Shown in pieces: positions 26,203 to 34,406 of a stretch of 64,000 bases of DNA. Both the position numbers and the translations under genes were made by a program. Under the pieces are notes generated by a model. That model was given only the letters and a program-made list of their open reading frames with translations, made no database searches and was not told where the DNA came from. Position 1 is the stretch's first letter. Every line of letters starts with the position of its first letter. This DNA comes from Nocardia camponoti. Its GTDB lineage: Bacteria > Actinomycetota > Actinomycetes > Mycobacteriales > Mycobacteriaceae. The stretch is from the NCBI RefSeq assembly GCF_014646135.1, contig NZ_BMMW01000004.1:186001-250000 (forward strand), in the 5' to 3' direction.

Positions 26203-27830
26203 CCGGCACCGGCCCGGTCACCGAAGCCGACGCGCGGCTGCATCGGGCTGCGGCGCACGCGGGGTTGGCCGAGCGCTGGCTGGCGAAACTGGGAGTGATC
26301 CCGGCCTACCGCAAACAGGAACCGCACGATCCTGACGAACCCGGCCAGGAACCGTTCAATCCATTCGCCCCCTTCACGTCCTTGCCGCCGATTCCCGCTG
26401 CTCGCGGCGACTACCGGCCCTTCGGCGGGTACGCCCACAACGTCGACGCGGGGCGCCTGTTCGCGGGCACCACCAGTCAGGTCCAGGGCTTGTACCCCTT
26501 CCCGGCCGCCAGTGGTGCCAGAGTGCGAGGCGTCCCGTTCGGTCGCCATTTGCATACCGCAGAACCCATCGGGCTCGATCCCTCGCAGTGGCTGGTCGAC
26601 GGTTTGGTCACCAACACCGGCTTGTGGGTGCAGGGACAGCCCGGCATCGGGAAGTCCACCGCGATCAAGCGTCTGCTCGTCGGCCTCGTCGCGTTCGGAT
26701 TCGCCGCGGTGATCCCCGGCGACATCAAGGACGAATACACCGCGCTCGTGGAAGCGTTGGACGGCAAGGTGTTCCGCATCGGTCGCGGCCTGCACAGCCT
26801 CAATCCCCTCGACCTCGGGCCATTGCGCGGCGCGATCGACGCGGCGGTCGGCACCCAACGGGACCAGCTGGTCTCCCAAGCTCGCGGCCGTCGGCTGGAC
26901 TTGCTCGAATCGCTGATCACAATTGTCGGGGGCCAGGATCTTACCGCCACGGAGCGGCTGCTGCTGGCGATGACCGTCGACCAGGCCGACGCCGCCAACC
27001 AACGCCACGGTTTGCCCGACCCGACGATCCCCGAGTTGGTGCAGATCCTCGATTCCGCCACCGAGCCGCTGCTGCGCGTCGTGGCAGCCCGCGACGAACA
27101 CGAGTACCGCCGCGAGACCCGCGAGCTGCGCAACACACTGGTATTGCTGTGCGAAGGCCCGATCAAGGGCATGTTTGACCGGCCGTCGAGCTTCTCCCTC
27201 GACGCCGATCTGCCAGCGATCTCGCTGTCGCTGGGTGCTGTGGAGGACGACGGCGACGACGTGGTGGCCGCCGCGATGATGTGTGCGTGGGCGTGGTCGG
27301 CGGCCCTGATCGAGGGCAAGCAAGCCGCCGGGCAACGCCGCAACGTGTTCCAGCCCCAAGACGAGCTGTGGCGGGCACTGCGCGCGGCTCCCGGACTGGT
27401 CGAGAAATCCGACCGGATGACCCGACTCAACCGCAAACGCGGGGTCGTCTCGGCCCAGTCGACCCACACCATCACCGACCTCGAGGCGCTGCCCACAGCG
27501 TCCGACCGCGCCAAGGCCAAGGGCATGGTCGCCCGCAACGACATCAAGGTCATCGGTGGGCTCGATCACGCCGAAATGGAACGGCTGCACGAGATTTCGC
27601 CGTTCACCTCCGGCGAGAAGGAACTGGTGACGCGGTGGGCCGCGCCACCGACCTGGGTTCCCGGTCAGCGTCACCCCGGCAGAGGCAAGTACCTCATCAA
27701 ATCCGGCGCGCGCATGGGGTTGCCGGTGCATGTCGACCTGACACCGGAAGAACTCGAGCTCTACAACACCGACGGTGCCTTCGCCGGGCTCAGCAGCTCC
27801 ACTTCTGAACGGAGCAGCCGTGCAGCATGA
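26199..27830 (+). CDS. VirB4/TraC-like ATPase
   Basis: A 543-residue protein from GTG 26199. It carries Walker A GQPGIGKST near residue 150, followed by IPGDIKDEYTALVEAL, where VirB4 proteins place the DxKxE-like element. The region QPQDELWRALRAAPG near residue 390 occupies the Walker B/DExW position, then SRKRG-type LNRKRGVVSAQSTHTITD. VirB4 ATPases power substrate transfer and pilus assembly at the inner membrane. The acidic pair in Walker B is DE, consistent with activity. Confidence 0.85.
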   Translation: MTGTGPVTEADARLHRAAAHAGLAERWLAKLGVIPAYRKQEPHDPDEPGQEPFNPFAPFTSLPPIPAARGDYRPFGGYAHNVDAGRLFAGTTSQVQGLYPFPAASGARVRGVPFGRHLHTAEPIGLDPSQWLVDGLVTNTGLWVQGQPGIGKSTAIKRLLVGLVAFGFAAVIPGDIKDEYTALVEALDGKVFRIGRGLHSLNPLDLGPLRGAIDAAVGTQRDQLVSQARGRRLDLLESLITIVGGQDLTATERLLLAMTVDQADAANQRHGLPDPTIPELVQILDSATEPLLRVVAARDEHEYRRETRELRNTLVLLCEGPIKGMFDRPSSFSLDADLPAISLSLGAVEDDGDDVVAAAMMCAWAWSAALIEGKQAAGQRRNVFQPQDELWRALRAAPGLVEKSDRMTRLNRKRGVVSAQSTHTITDLEALPTASDRAKAKGMVARNDIKVIGGLDHAEMERLHEISPFTSGEKELVTRWAAPPTWVPGQRHPGRGKYLIKSGARMGLPVHVDLTPEELELYNTDGAFAGLSSSTSERSSRAA

Positions 27831-27855
27831 ACGACCGACTCGGGAAAGGATCGTG

Positions 27856-28593
27856 ATGCGGGAAGTCATCTCCGCACCGGATTGGAACCGCGATCCCGGC
27901 AACACGACCACCGCCATGGTCGTGACGGTGACCGACCATGTGGCAGCACTGCCGCACCGCTGGTGGGGGCGCGCTCTGGTATGGAACCCCGAAATGCGTG
28001 GCCCGGCAACCACCTTCCGCTGGGATCTGCTGTCCGGCATCGCCGATGCGGCCGATGCTGACCGGATCGCCGAGGCACTGTTCTCCGTCGTTCGAGACGA
28101 AGCTGCGTTGTATTTCGTTCCAGAGGCATCGCTGCTGACGGCGAATCTGCTGCTGGCAGCCGTACGCGGAGGACGCACCCTCACCGACGTCCTCGATTGG
28201 ATACACACCGGTGACCTGCGCGAACCCTATCGCCTGCTGGACATGAGCGGCGAGGACGGCCCGACCGCGGATCTGGACACCTTCCGCGAGGCACCAGCGG
28301 GGGAACAGGCCGCGATCTGGGCCGTGGCCCGCCAAGCCATGCTGCCACTCGATTACGGCCCGATCCTCGCCGCACTGGGCGCGCACGCAGGAGCAGGGTC
28401 GACGATCGAACAGCTTCCGGTCCTGGGAGCGGGTGCGCTCGCCGCGCACCGGGAGATCTTCGTCGTCGAGGTGCCGGGCACCCGCAGCGCGGGCGTGGCC
28501 GCCGCACTGCGGGCCGAGCTGCTGCTAGCGGCTCACGAGGCTGGCCTATCGACGCACGTAGTGAACATCGGCACCGAGCGAAGGAGTGCGTGA
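27856..28593 (+). CDS. P-loop-less paralogue of the VirD4/TraG coupling protein
   Basis: A 245-residue protein from ATG 27856 (GGGAAAGGA upstream; GTG 27820 also possible). The segment FRWDLLSGIADAADADRIAEAL through GRTLTDVLDWIHTG aligns with WWNILSGITTLREAKMIAEHF and GRTMRDVLDWIDTY of the coupling protein encoded next. The Walker A position, SNKTS in the neighbour, reads GNTTT here. Half of the ATPase fold after this point is missing. It is probably a structural subunit of the coupling-protein hexamer or an inhibitor. It overlaps the true coupling protein by GTGA. Confidence 0.65.
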   Translation: MREVISAPDWNRDPGNTTTAMVVTVTDHVAALPHRWWGRALVWNPEMRGPATTFRWDLLSGIADAADADRIAEALFSVVRDEAALYFVPEASLLTANLLLAAVRGGRTLTDVLDWIHTGDLREPYRLLDMSGEDGPTADLDTFREAPAGEQAAIWAVARQAMLPLDYGPILAALGAHAGAGSTIEQLPVLGAGALAAHREIFVVEVPGTRSAGVAAALRAELLLAAHEAGLSTHVVNIGTERRSA

Positions 28594-30317
28594 TGCAGGA
28601 TTCCGCGCTGGCCTGGGTGTGGATCGCGGCGTTCGCTGTCGCCGGAATCGGCTACGGCGTCTCCCGAATCCACGCGCAGGGAACGTCGTGGCTGGTGATC
28701 GGTCTGGTCACGGCAGTGCTGATCCTGATGTTGGCAGTCCTGGGCTGGGCGGTACACAAGGCGTGGCCGCGCGAGACGCCGGACAAGCTGCTGCGCGACA
28801 AGCGCCAGATCTCCGACATGCTCGCCAAGCACGCCGCCCAGCGCGGTGCGGGTCTGCGCGCCTCCATCGAATCCACTGCGGGTGTGTCCATGCGAGAGCT
28901 GGCTCCATTGATCGGTCGCCTTGTGGGCAAACTGGTCTACGCCTCCTGGGAGGACTTCACCATCGTGCTGATGGGACCGCGCAGCAACAAAACCTCCGCT
29001 GTCGCGGTCCCGCGCATCCTGTCCGCGCCCGGCGCGGTGATCGCCACCTCGAACAAGCCCGACCTGTGGATTCTCACCGCAGCCCTGCGCGAGGCCGTCG
29101 GACCGGTCTACGTCTTCGACCCCGGAAAGATCGCCTACGCTCCCCAAAAATGGTGGTGGAACATCCTTTCCGGCATCACGACGTTGCGCGAGGCCAAGAT
29201 GATCGCCGAGCACTTCATCGAGGAGAACCGCGCCGGCGGCTCCGCACAGAGCGAAGACCCGTTCTTCGCGCCAACCGGAAAGAACTTGCTCGCCTGGGCA
29301 CTACTGGCCGCCGCGCTGAGTGGGCGCACCATGCGCGATGTCTTGGACTGGATTGACACCTACTCCGACAAGCCGATCGACATCCTGCACCAGCACGGAA
29401 ATCGCCGCGCGGGCAACGCCTTCGCCGCGGTGCTGGACCTGCCGCCCGAGACCCGAGGCGGTGTCTACGGTGAAGCCCAGACCGCGATGGCCTCGGTCCA
29501 GGACGAAGAAACCCTGCGCTGGATCACCCCGCCACGCACGTGGGAACAACAGACCACGGAAAAGATCACCGAACTCGACCTGTGGTCGCTGTTCGCCTTC
29601 GAAGACGGCAAGGCTCCAACCCTGTACCTGATGACTCAGGAAGGCTCGGGCAGCGCCGGCGCGGTGATCGCCGCCATGGTCGCCAAGATCTTCGAACTCG
29701 GTGACCTCGCCGCATCAGCTCATGGCGGACGCGTCGATCCACCTTTGACCCTAGTCCTCGACGAATGCGCCAACATCTGCCGAATCAAGCGCCTGCCGAA
29801 ACTTGCTTCGCATCTGGGGTCGAAGTCGATGTGCGTCACCGCGATTTTCCAATCCGAAGCACAGATCATCTCCACCTGGGGCGCCGACGAAGCAGCTGCG
29901 TTGTGGGGCGCGTCGACCGTGCGCATTCTCGGCGCCGGATTGCAGGACGAACCGTTCCTGCGCAAGATCTCCGGTCTCGTTGGCCAGTACAAGCCCCGCG
30001 AGCGCCGCCGCTCGCACGGTCCCGGTGGCGTCACCACCTCCAACGACCGCGGATCACTCGAGCCGATCATGCCCGTCGAAGACATCGCCGCGATGAAGAA
30101 ACACAACGCGTTACTGATCCGGCAGTCCTCGCGACCGGTACTGATCGACCTCATTCCCTGGTACACCGAGCCGGATAAGGGCGACATCGAACGGGTCCGG
30201 GACAAGGCCACCCAGGAGGTACAGAACGCCGCGATCGAGCATCTAGGTCCGGCCAACCCGGTCGCGAAGACACTGCAACGTCGGTTCTCCGACAAGGCGG
30301 CAGCGGGTGCGGCATGA
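28590..30317 (+). CDS. Type IV coupling protein, VirD4/TraG-like
   Basis: A 575-residue ATPase. Two N-terminal TM helices (about 4-22 and 31-52) anchor it. Walker A is GPRSNKTSAVAVP near residue 132, the following VIATSNKPDLW is typical of TraG, and Walker B is LTLVLDECANIC near residue 390, then FQSEAQI where family members have a Q finger. It recruits relaxase-DNA or protein substrates to the channel. It sits at the end of the channel genes, GTGA-coupled to the preceding paralogue and ATGA-coupled to the DUF4913-like gene. Confidence 0.92.
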   Translation: MMQDSALAWVWIAAFAVAGIGYGVSRIHAQGTSWLVIGLVTAVLILMLAVLGWAVHKAWPRETPDKLLRDKRQISDMLAKHAAQRGAGLRASIESTAGVSMRELAPLIGRLVGKLVYASWEDFTIVLMGPRSNKTSAVAVPRILSAPGAVIATSNKPDLWILTAALREAVGPVYVFDPGKIAYAPQKWWWNILSGITTLREAKMIAEHFIEENRAGGSAQSEDPFFAPTGKNLLAWALLAAALSGRTMRDVLDWIDTYSDKPIDILHQHGNRRAGNAFAAVLDLPPETRGGVYGEAQTAMASVQDEETLRWITPPRTWEQQTTEKITELDLWSLFAFEDGKAPTLYLMTQEGSGSAGAVIAAMVAKIFELGDLAASAHGGRVDPPLTLVLDECANICRIKRLPKLASHLGSKSMCVTAIFQSEAQIISTWGADEAAALWGASTVRILGAGLQDEPFLRKISGLVGQYKPRERRRSHGPGGVTTSNDRGSLEPIMPVEDIAAMKKHNALLIRQSSRPVLIDLIPWYTEPDKGDIERVRDKATQEVQNAAIEHLGPANPVAKTLQRRFSDKAAAGAA

Positions 30318-30961
30318 GTACTGGCGAGTCCCCGGACACCGCCGTCGCCGAACTGCGTGATCAACTGGCGACACTGAGCGAAGCGCTCGTCGAGATGCGG
30401 AATCAGAACCGCTTGCTGTCCACGAAGATCGAGCGTGTCGACGCCACAGCCGCTCGATCGGCCCAGGGTCTCGATCAGTTCGAAACAGCCCTCGGGGTCC
30501 TCGCCGACCGAATGGCGGAGAACACAGGAGCCGCGACAGTCACTGACACGTCACCGAACACACCCGAACCGTCGGCAACCGCAGCGACCGCTCCCGGTGG
30601 CAGAGGCGTAGACCAGATCGACATGGAGGTGCTGTTGGACTGGGTGATTGCCAATATCGGCGAGTGGGCGCAACGCAAGTTGCCGCGCTCGGCGACAAGC
30701 ACCGCCAACGGTGCCATCTGCTGGTGCTCACAATGGTACGAACACCCGGAGGCGGTCACTGTGCTGTGGTCACTACGCCGCGCATGGCTAGAAGCTGTCG
30801 TACAGCCAGGCGCCGCGATGGCCACGTACTTCCGCGACTATTTCTATCCCCTGTTCGGCACCCTCAGCAACTCAGCCGGACCGTTCTACGCCTGTACCCC
30901 CGAAACTCACGACCCTGACGCCAAGTTCATCCCGGTCGTCCCAGCAATTCTCATACCGTGA
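30314..30961 (+). CDS. DUF4913-family protein with N-terminal coiled coil
   Basis: A 215-residue protein. Residues 8-70 form a predicted coiled coil (LRDQLATLSEALVEMRNQNRLLSTKIERVD), followed by a Thr/Pro-rich linker. The C-terminal domain (about 105-200) contains WAQRKLP, WCSQWYEHPEAVTVLWSLRRAW and a final DYFYPLF pattern, which I associate with DUF4913. This family accompanies TraG in actinobacterial elements. It may adapt substrates to the coupling protein; that is inference. It ends the transfer operon. Confidence 0.75.
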   Translation: MSTGESPDTAVAELRDQLATLSEALVEMRNQNRLLSTKIERVDATAARSAQGLDQFETALGVLADRMAENTGAATVTDTSPNTPEPSATAATAPGGRGVDQIDMEVLLDWVIANIGEWAQRKLPRSATSTANGAICWCSQWYEHPEAVTVLWSLRRAWLEAVVQPGAAMATYFRDYFYPLFGTLSNSAGPFYACTPETHDPDAKFIPVVPAILIP

Positions 30962-31210
30962 TCCAAGTAGCCGCGAGGACGTGCCGTTCCGTCCGCGCTT
31001 TCTCGGCGCTGACCCTCGATTCCTCAGATGCCCGGTCGCCGGTGGACGAATAGGGCGAGATCGCCCGCTAGCGAGCGTTCTATTACTTCTCATGGGGGTA
31101 GGTCTCGGGGCACGCGCGTGACCAAGGTCGAGATACAAGCAGCCGACGTCTATTTTGCGCGCCCCAACGGCGAGGAATGGCAACCCGCCCCGTCGCCAAC
31201 TTCGCATGCT

Positions 31211-32767
31211 TCAACGCAGATTCAGCCGGTCCGCGCTCGCGCAAATTACCGACATCGCCAGATATCGAATGATTCGAACATCCTCACCGACCAGTGCAGC
31301 TGCAGGTGAGTCGGGCAGCAAGCGCAGAGTTTCACCTTGCCTTGATTCTCCTCTGGAGTGGACGATCTGGCATCGAATCTGATGTACCCGGTCGGCAATC
31401 TGATCCAGTAGCTCTTGACCAACAGCTCGTGAAGCGATAATGGCAACGCCCGGAAGTCGATCCTTCCTGCGGAGGTGTTCAGTCAGGCCGGGTACGCTGT
31501 CCAAGAATTCTTTCAGAGCATCAGCATCGACTGCATGTGTAAGGACCGCCTTCAGCTGGTTCCGCTCAGCCGTGCGGTCCGGCAACTCATCGGACAAGGC
31601 CGTAAGCATCTTGACCAATTGGTCGTCGCTCCACACGTCGAAGGCCGGATTTTTGAGCGTCCGGCGCAACACATCGATCGAGGACCTCATTGCGAATCGT
31701 CGGAAGAAGTACTCAAGGACCTGATAATAGCCCAAAAATGCTGCAATCGGCACGGACTCGGAGCGCCGAGCATGATGGTAGTAGCTTGCAGCATCGGGGT
31801 CGTAGCAGTTCATCGTCATCGACAGCGGCTCATCCACAGAATCTTCCCGGAACTTACGGACGGCCTCCTGCACCGACGCCCCAAATTTCGGCGGTCGCCC
31901 GATTTTGAAGCCGATTCCGTTACGTGCTTCCAAGTCGAACGAAAAGGACAAGGCGACTTCGCTGACGAATCGCTCGAATTCGCCGATGTCCCTAACGCAA
32001 ATACCGCTGATCTTCAGAGTTTGCGATGGGCTCGGATGCTCCCGCACGAAATCCTCGATAGACCGCGGGCGGCTTGAATGCAGCACGTTTATAAGTTCGC
32101 TCGCATCGGATATCTCAATGCGCAGGCCCGACTTCTCGTCGATGGCGGAAATGGAACCATGACCGAGACGCACAATCCGACTGCCGGGCGTTCGCTTAAA
32201 TTCGGTTGGCGACGAGTGGTAGTAGCCTCCCCGACTTGGCGGGTGTCTCAGGTCCTCGATAACGATCTCAGCCCTTCCTTGTACCGGCCATGCTACCCCG
32301 TAGAAATGTGCGAGGACCTCAATATCCGACTCCAGGTCTGGAAGGAGATTTTCAATCTTGAAGGAGTTATTGACGCGTACCGTGAGGGACACTTCGCTTG
32401 AGCCTCTCTTGACATACAAGGAAAATATGTCGTCTTGCCACGCCTGCGGTTTCGGGATGTACTCGAATCTCAAGCCAGCCTTCTTAAACTGGTCCTCCAG
32501 CTGAGCTCTCGCTTGTTTCACCTCCTCCGGTGATTCGCCCGGTCTACGAAGAAAATTATTGCTGTCCGAGCGTGTCAGCTTTTTCGCCCGGCGCCGAGGA
32601 AACTTCGCCGTGTTCGCAGATTTACCGCTTTGCCCGGCTTCTGCGGCGTCGCTTTCGTTCAGAGACAAACCATTGCTCCCATCTACCCTGTGGCATCGGC
32701 GCCTTCTATACAACTGAGCGTGACTCTTCGCAGAGGCCGGTGTCGCTGCTCGTCGCAGCCGACACAC
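31211..32767 (-). CDS. HEPN-like domain cargo protein, defence candidate
   Basis: A 518-residue protein on the opposite strand from all transfer genes. The first 40-60 residues are doubtful, and a TTG or a later start is possible. The body is of unknown fold. The C-terminal part has YYQVLEYFF, a long helical region and, near residue 480, IRCQIVHSRGE, which fits the HEPN RNase signature R-x4-H after a helix. ApeA-like and other HEPN proteins are abortive-infection RNases. Its isolation and orientation fit a cargo defence gene. The family assignment is mine from the motif alone. Confidence 0.55.
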   Translation of the reverse strand: MCRLRRAATPASAKSHAQLYRRRRCHRVDGSNGLSLNESDAAEAGQSGKSANTAKFPRRRAKKLTRSDSNNFLRRPGESPEEVKQARAQLEDQFKKAGLRFEYIPKPQAWQDDIFSLYVKRGSSEVSLTVRVNNSFKIENLLPDLESDIEVLAHFYGVAWPVQGRAEIVIEDLRHPPSRGGYYHSSPTEFKRTPGSRIVRLGHGSISAIDEKSGLRIEISDASELINVLHSSRPRSIEDFVREHPSPSQTLKISGICVRDIGEFERFVSEVALSFSFDLEARNGIGFKIGRPPKFGASVQEAVRKFREDSVDEPLSMTMNCYDPDAASYYHHARRSESVPIAAFLGYYQVLEYFFRRFAMRSSIDVLRRTLKNPAFDVWSDDQLVKMLTALSDELPDRTAERNQLKAVLTHAVDADALKEFLDSVPGLTEHLRRKDRLPGVAIIASRAVGQELLDQIADRVHQIRCQIVHSRGESRQGETLRLLPDSPAAALVGEDVRIIRYLAMSVICASADRLNLR

Positions 32768-32890
32768 CCTCGTGCGGCCAGCTCTACTCCATACGCTCAG
32801 ATGTCATATCGCGCAGGGTATCTCCGCGAGTCGGAGACGTCGACCGAATTCGGATCATGTGCACCTCGAGAACAGCGACAGCGAATCCTG

Positions 32891-33112
32891 TTGCCGGTCG
32901 CGGTCGCCGCGGCGGGCGCGGACGGAAACGCCGTCATAGCGGTCTACACGATCGAACACACCCGCAACTTCGATCCCCTCCGAGCCGCGTTCACCACGCT
33001 GGGCGAAGCCGCCACACGCACCGGCGACGACTACCAACGCCTCATCACCGACCTACGCGCCGAGTTCTTCCCGAAACGCCTACCCGCTGACCGATACGAA
33101 CGCTGGATCTGA
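32891..33112 (+). pseudogene. Possible 3' remnant of a transfer-region gene
   Basis: From about 32890 to the stop at 33112 the frame has protein-like composition (AVIAVYTIEHTRNFDPLRAAFTTLGEAATRTGDDYQRL, ending DRYERWI). Upstream the same frame becomes random and no plausible start or ribosome site is present. It may be the C-terminal fragment of a gene interrupted when the HEPN-like gene arrived. No function is assigned. Confidence 0.3.
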
Positions 33113-33361
33113 GGATGCTCAATCAGCAGGATGATCCGCCATCCGACCTACTGCCTTGGAAGATTCACCGAATAGCCCAACTCCGCAGCTCCACCCAATC
33201 TCGTTGCAATGTCAAAGATTCCAGTATCGGCGTCGGGCCATTTTCCGGAAGCGAACGAAGGCCGCGCAGTCGCTTGGGATCGCGTAACAGCGCACCCGAG
33301 CGCGGTCGCAGTGGATGAACTCCTGGATTCGGATCAGCCGAAGGAACCCACCTCCGAGGGA

Positions 33362-33979
33362 TCACCCGCGAGGGCGGTGGTCGTCGTGTTCGAACACGCT
33401 GAAATTCCGGTAGTACTCGTCTTCGTCACCGCGTTCGTCGGTTCGGCGTGCAGCAGGCGAAGAGGCGTTGCACGGCTGCTGTTCCCGATCAGTCGGCGAG
33501 CTGGGAACCGGTGCCGGCGGCGGACTCGTGACTGTTCGCTCCTGCACGCCGCGCTCCATCGGGACCGGCCACGGTGGCGGGTTGGTCGATTCGGGCGCAG
33601 TTTGCGAGACACCGAAGGGTCGGGAAGCCTCTACGGCAGCAACATTATTGGCGCTCACAACGTCCGCCGAAGGCACTGCGCGCGGATCGGCAGGCAAGTC
33701 CGAACTACCTGATTCCGACAGGCCCATGTCGCCTGACAGTGCGGCCTCGATCGCTTGCTGAGCCTGCGCCAACCCCGCCGTATGCAACGAAATGACCAGC
33801 TCAGCCACCATCGCCGCACCCATCCGATGACCGGCCTCGGACAACCGGATCGCCTTGATCGAGCCGTCGCCAGTCAACTCGACCGTGACCGAGTTCGTCG
33901 GATCGGTCATGATCGTGCGCTGCTCACTCAGCGCGAAGGTGAGTAGATCCACCTGATTCGCGTCTGAAGACATACTCAT
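33362..33979 (-). CDS. YbaB/EbfC-like protein with disordered tail
   Basis: A 205-residue protein from ATG 33979; the frame is open upstream but the N-terminal part there is not protein-like. Residues 10-90 resemble the YbaB fold: VTVELTGDGSIKAIRLSEAGHRMGAAMVAELVISLHTAGLAQAQQAI. The tail is Pro/Ser-rich and ends acidic-basic. YbaB-like proteins commonly accompany T7SS substrate loci in actinobacteria. It is divergent from the EspC-like gene, sharing a 121-nt promoter region. A 20-bp tandem duplication overlaps its start. Confidence 0.7.
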   Translation of the reverse strand: MSMSSDANQVDLLTFALSEQRTIMTDPTNSVTVELTGDGSIKAIRLSEAGHRMGAAMVAELVISLHTAGLAQAQQAIEAALSGDMGLSESGSSDLPADPRAVPSADVVSANNVAAVEASRPFGVSQTAPESTNPPPWPVPMERGVQERTVTSPPPAPVPSSPTDREQQPCNASSPAARRTDERGDEDEYYRNFSVFEHDDHRPRG

Positions 33980-34014
33980 CCCCCGGTCTCCGACCTCATC
34001 CCCCGGTCTCCGAC
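33975..34014. repeat. 20-bp tandem duplication over the YbaB-like gene start
   Basis: The unit CTCATCCCCCGGTCTCCGAC occurs at 33975-33994 and again at 33995-34014 without mismatch. On the minus strand each unit carries a purine-rich ribosome-site-like GGGG and an ATG. The second ATG (33999) is out of frame relative to the first, because 20 is not a multiple of three. Confidence 0.85.
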
Positions 34015-34100
34015 CCACCACTAGTGTGCGAACAGTATGGCAGAATCGCCCGCAAGCAGCCCGAATGGGAGACGGCTTGCTTCGTTGGAGGGGAATCACG

Positions 34101-34406
34101 GTGACGTCGTTCGAATTTGATCCTGACCAGGTGCGCACGCTCGGGCAGGGGTTTCATCAAGCTGCAAATGCCGTCGCGTTGGTCGATGTGGACGGCAGTG
34201 CCGACCTGCTCGGCGCCGCCCTTCCGGGCTCGTTGACAGCCGCGATGTGCACCACGGTCAATGAGATCGCCGCCAACGCCCAACGACTCGCAACCGCTGA
34301 TGTGCGCTCGATCGGCCAGCTCAGCTTGGTCGCGGTCAGCGAGGTCACCGGCAAGGACGAAACCATCGCCGACGACATCGCCCAACAAGCGCAGGCCATC
34401 CAGTGA
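34101..34406 (+). CDS. EspC-like type VII secretion target
   Basis: A 101-residue helical protein from GTG 34101, with GGAGGGG upstream; the longer frame to 34026 is not needed. Seen: FEFDPDQVRTLGQGFHQAANAV, then a second helix TAAMCTTVNEIAANAQRL. It resembles the PF10824-type EspC/ESX-secreted family, small helical-hairpin proteins exported by T7SS. It is GTGA-coupled to the DUF1023 hydrolase, the usual partner order, so the two are probably co-secreted. Confidence 0.65.
   Translation: MTSFEFDPDQVRTLGQGFHQAANAVALVDVDGSADLLGAALPGSLTAAMCTTVNEIAANAQRLATADVRSIGQLSLVAVSEVTGKDETIADDIAQQAQAIQ

Noticed and set aside
26142..28208. 688-codon minus-strand ORF across the VirB4-like gene
   Set aside because: High-GC antisense frame; the plus strand encodes clear Walker motifs and operon overlaps.
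33115..33318. Small plus-strand ORF after the gene remnant
   Set aside because: Low-complexity Arg/Ser composition and no ribosome site.
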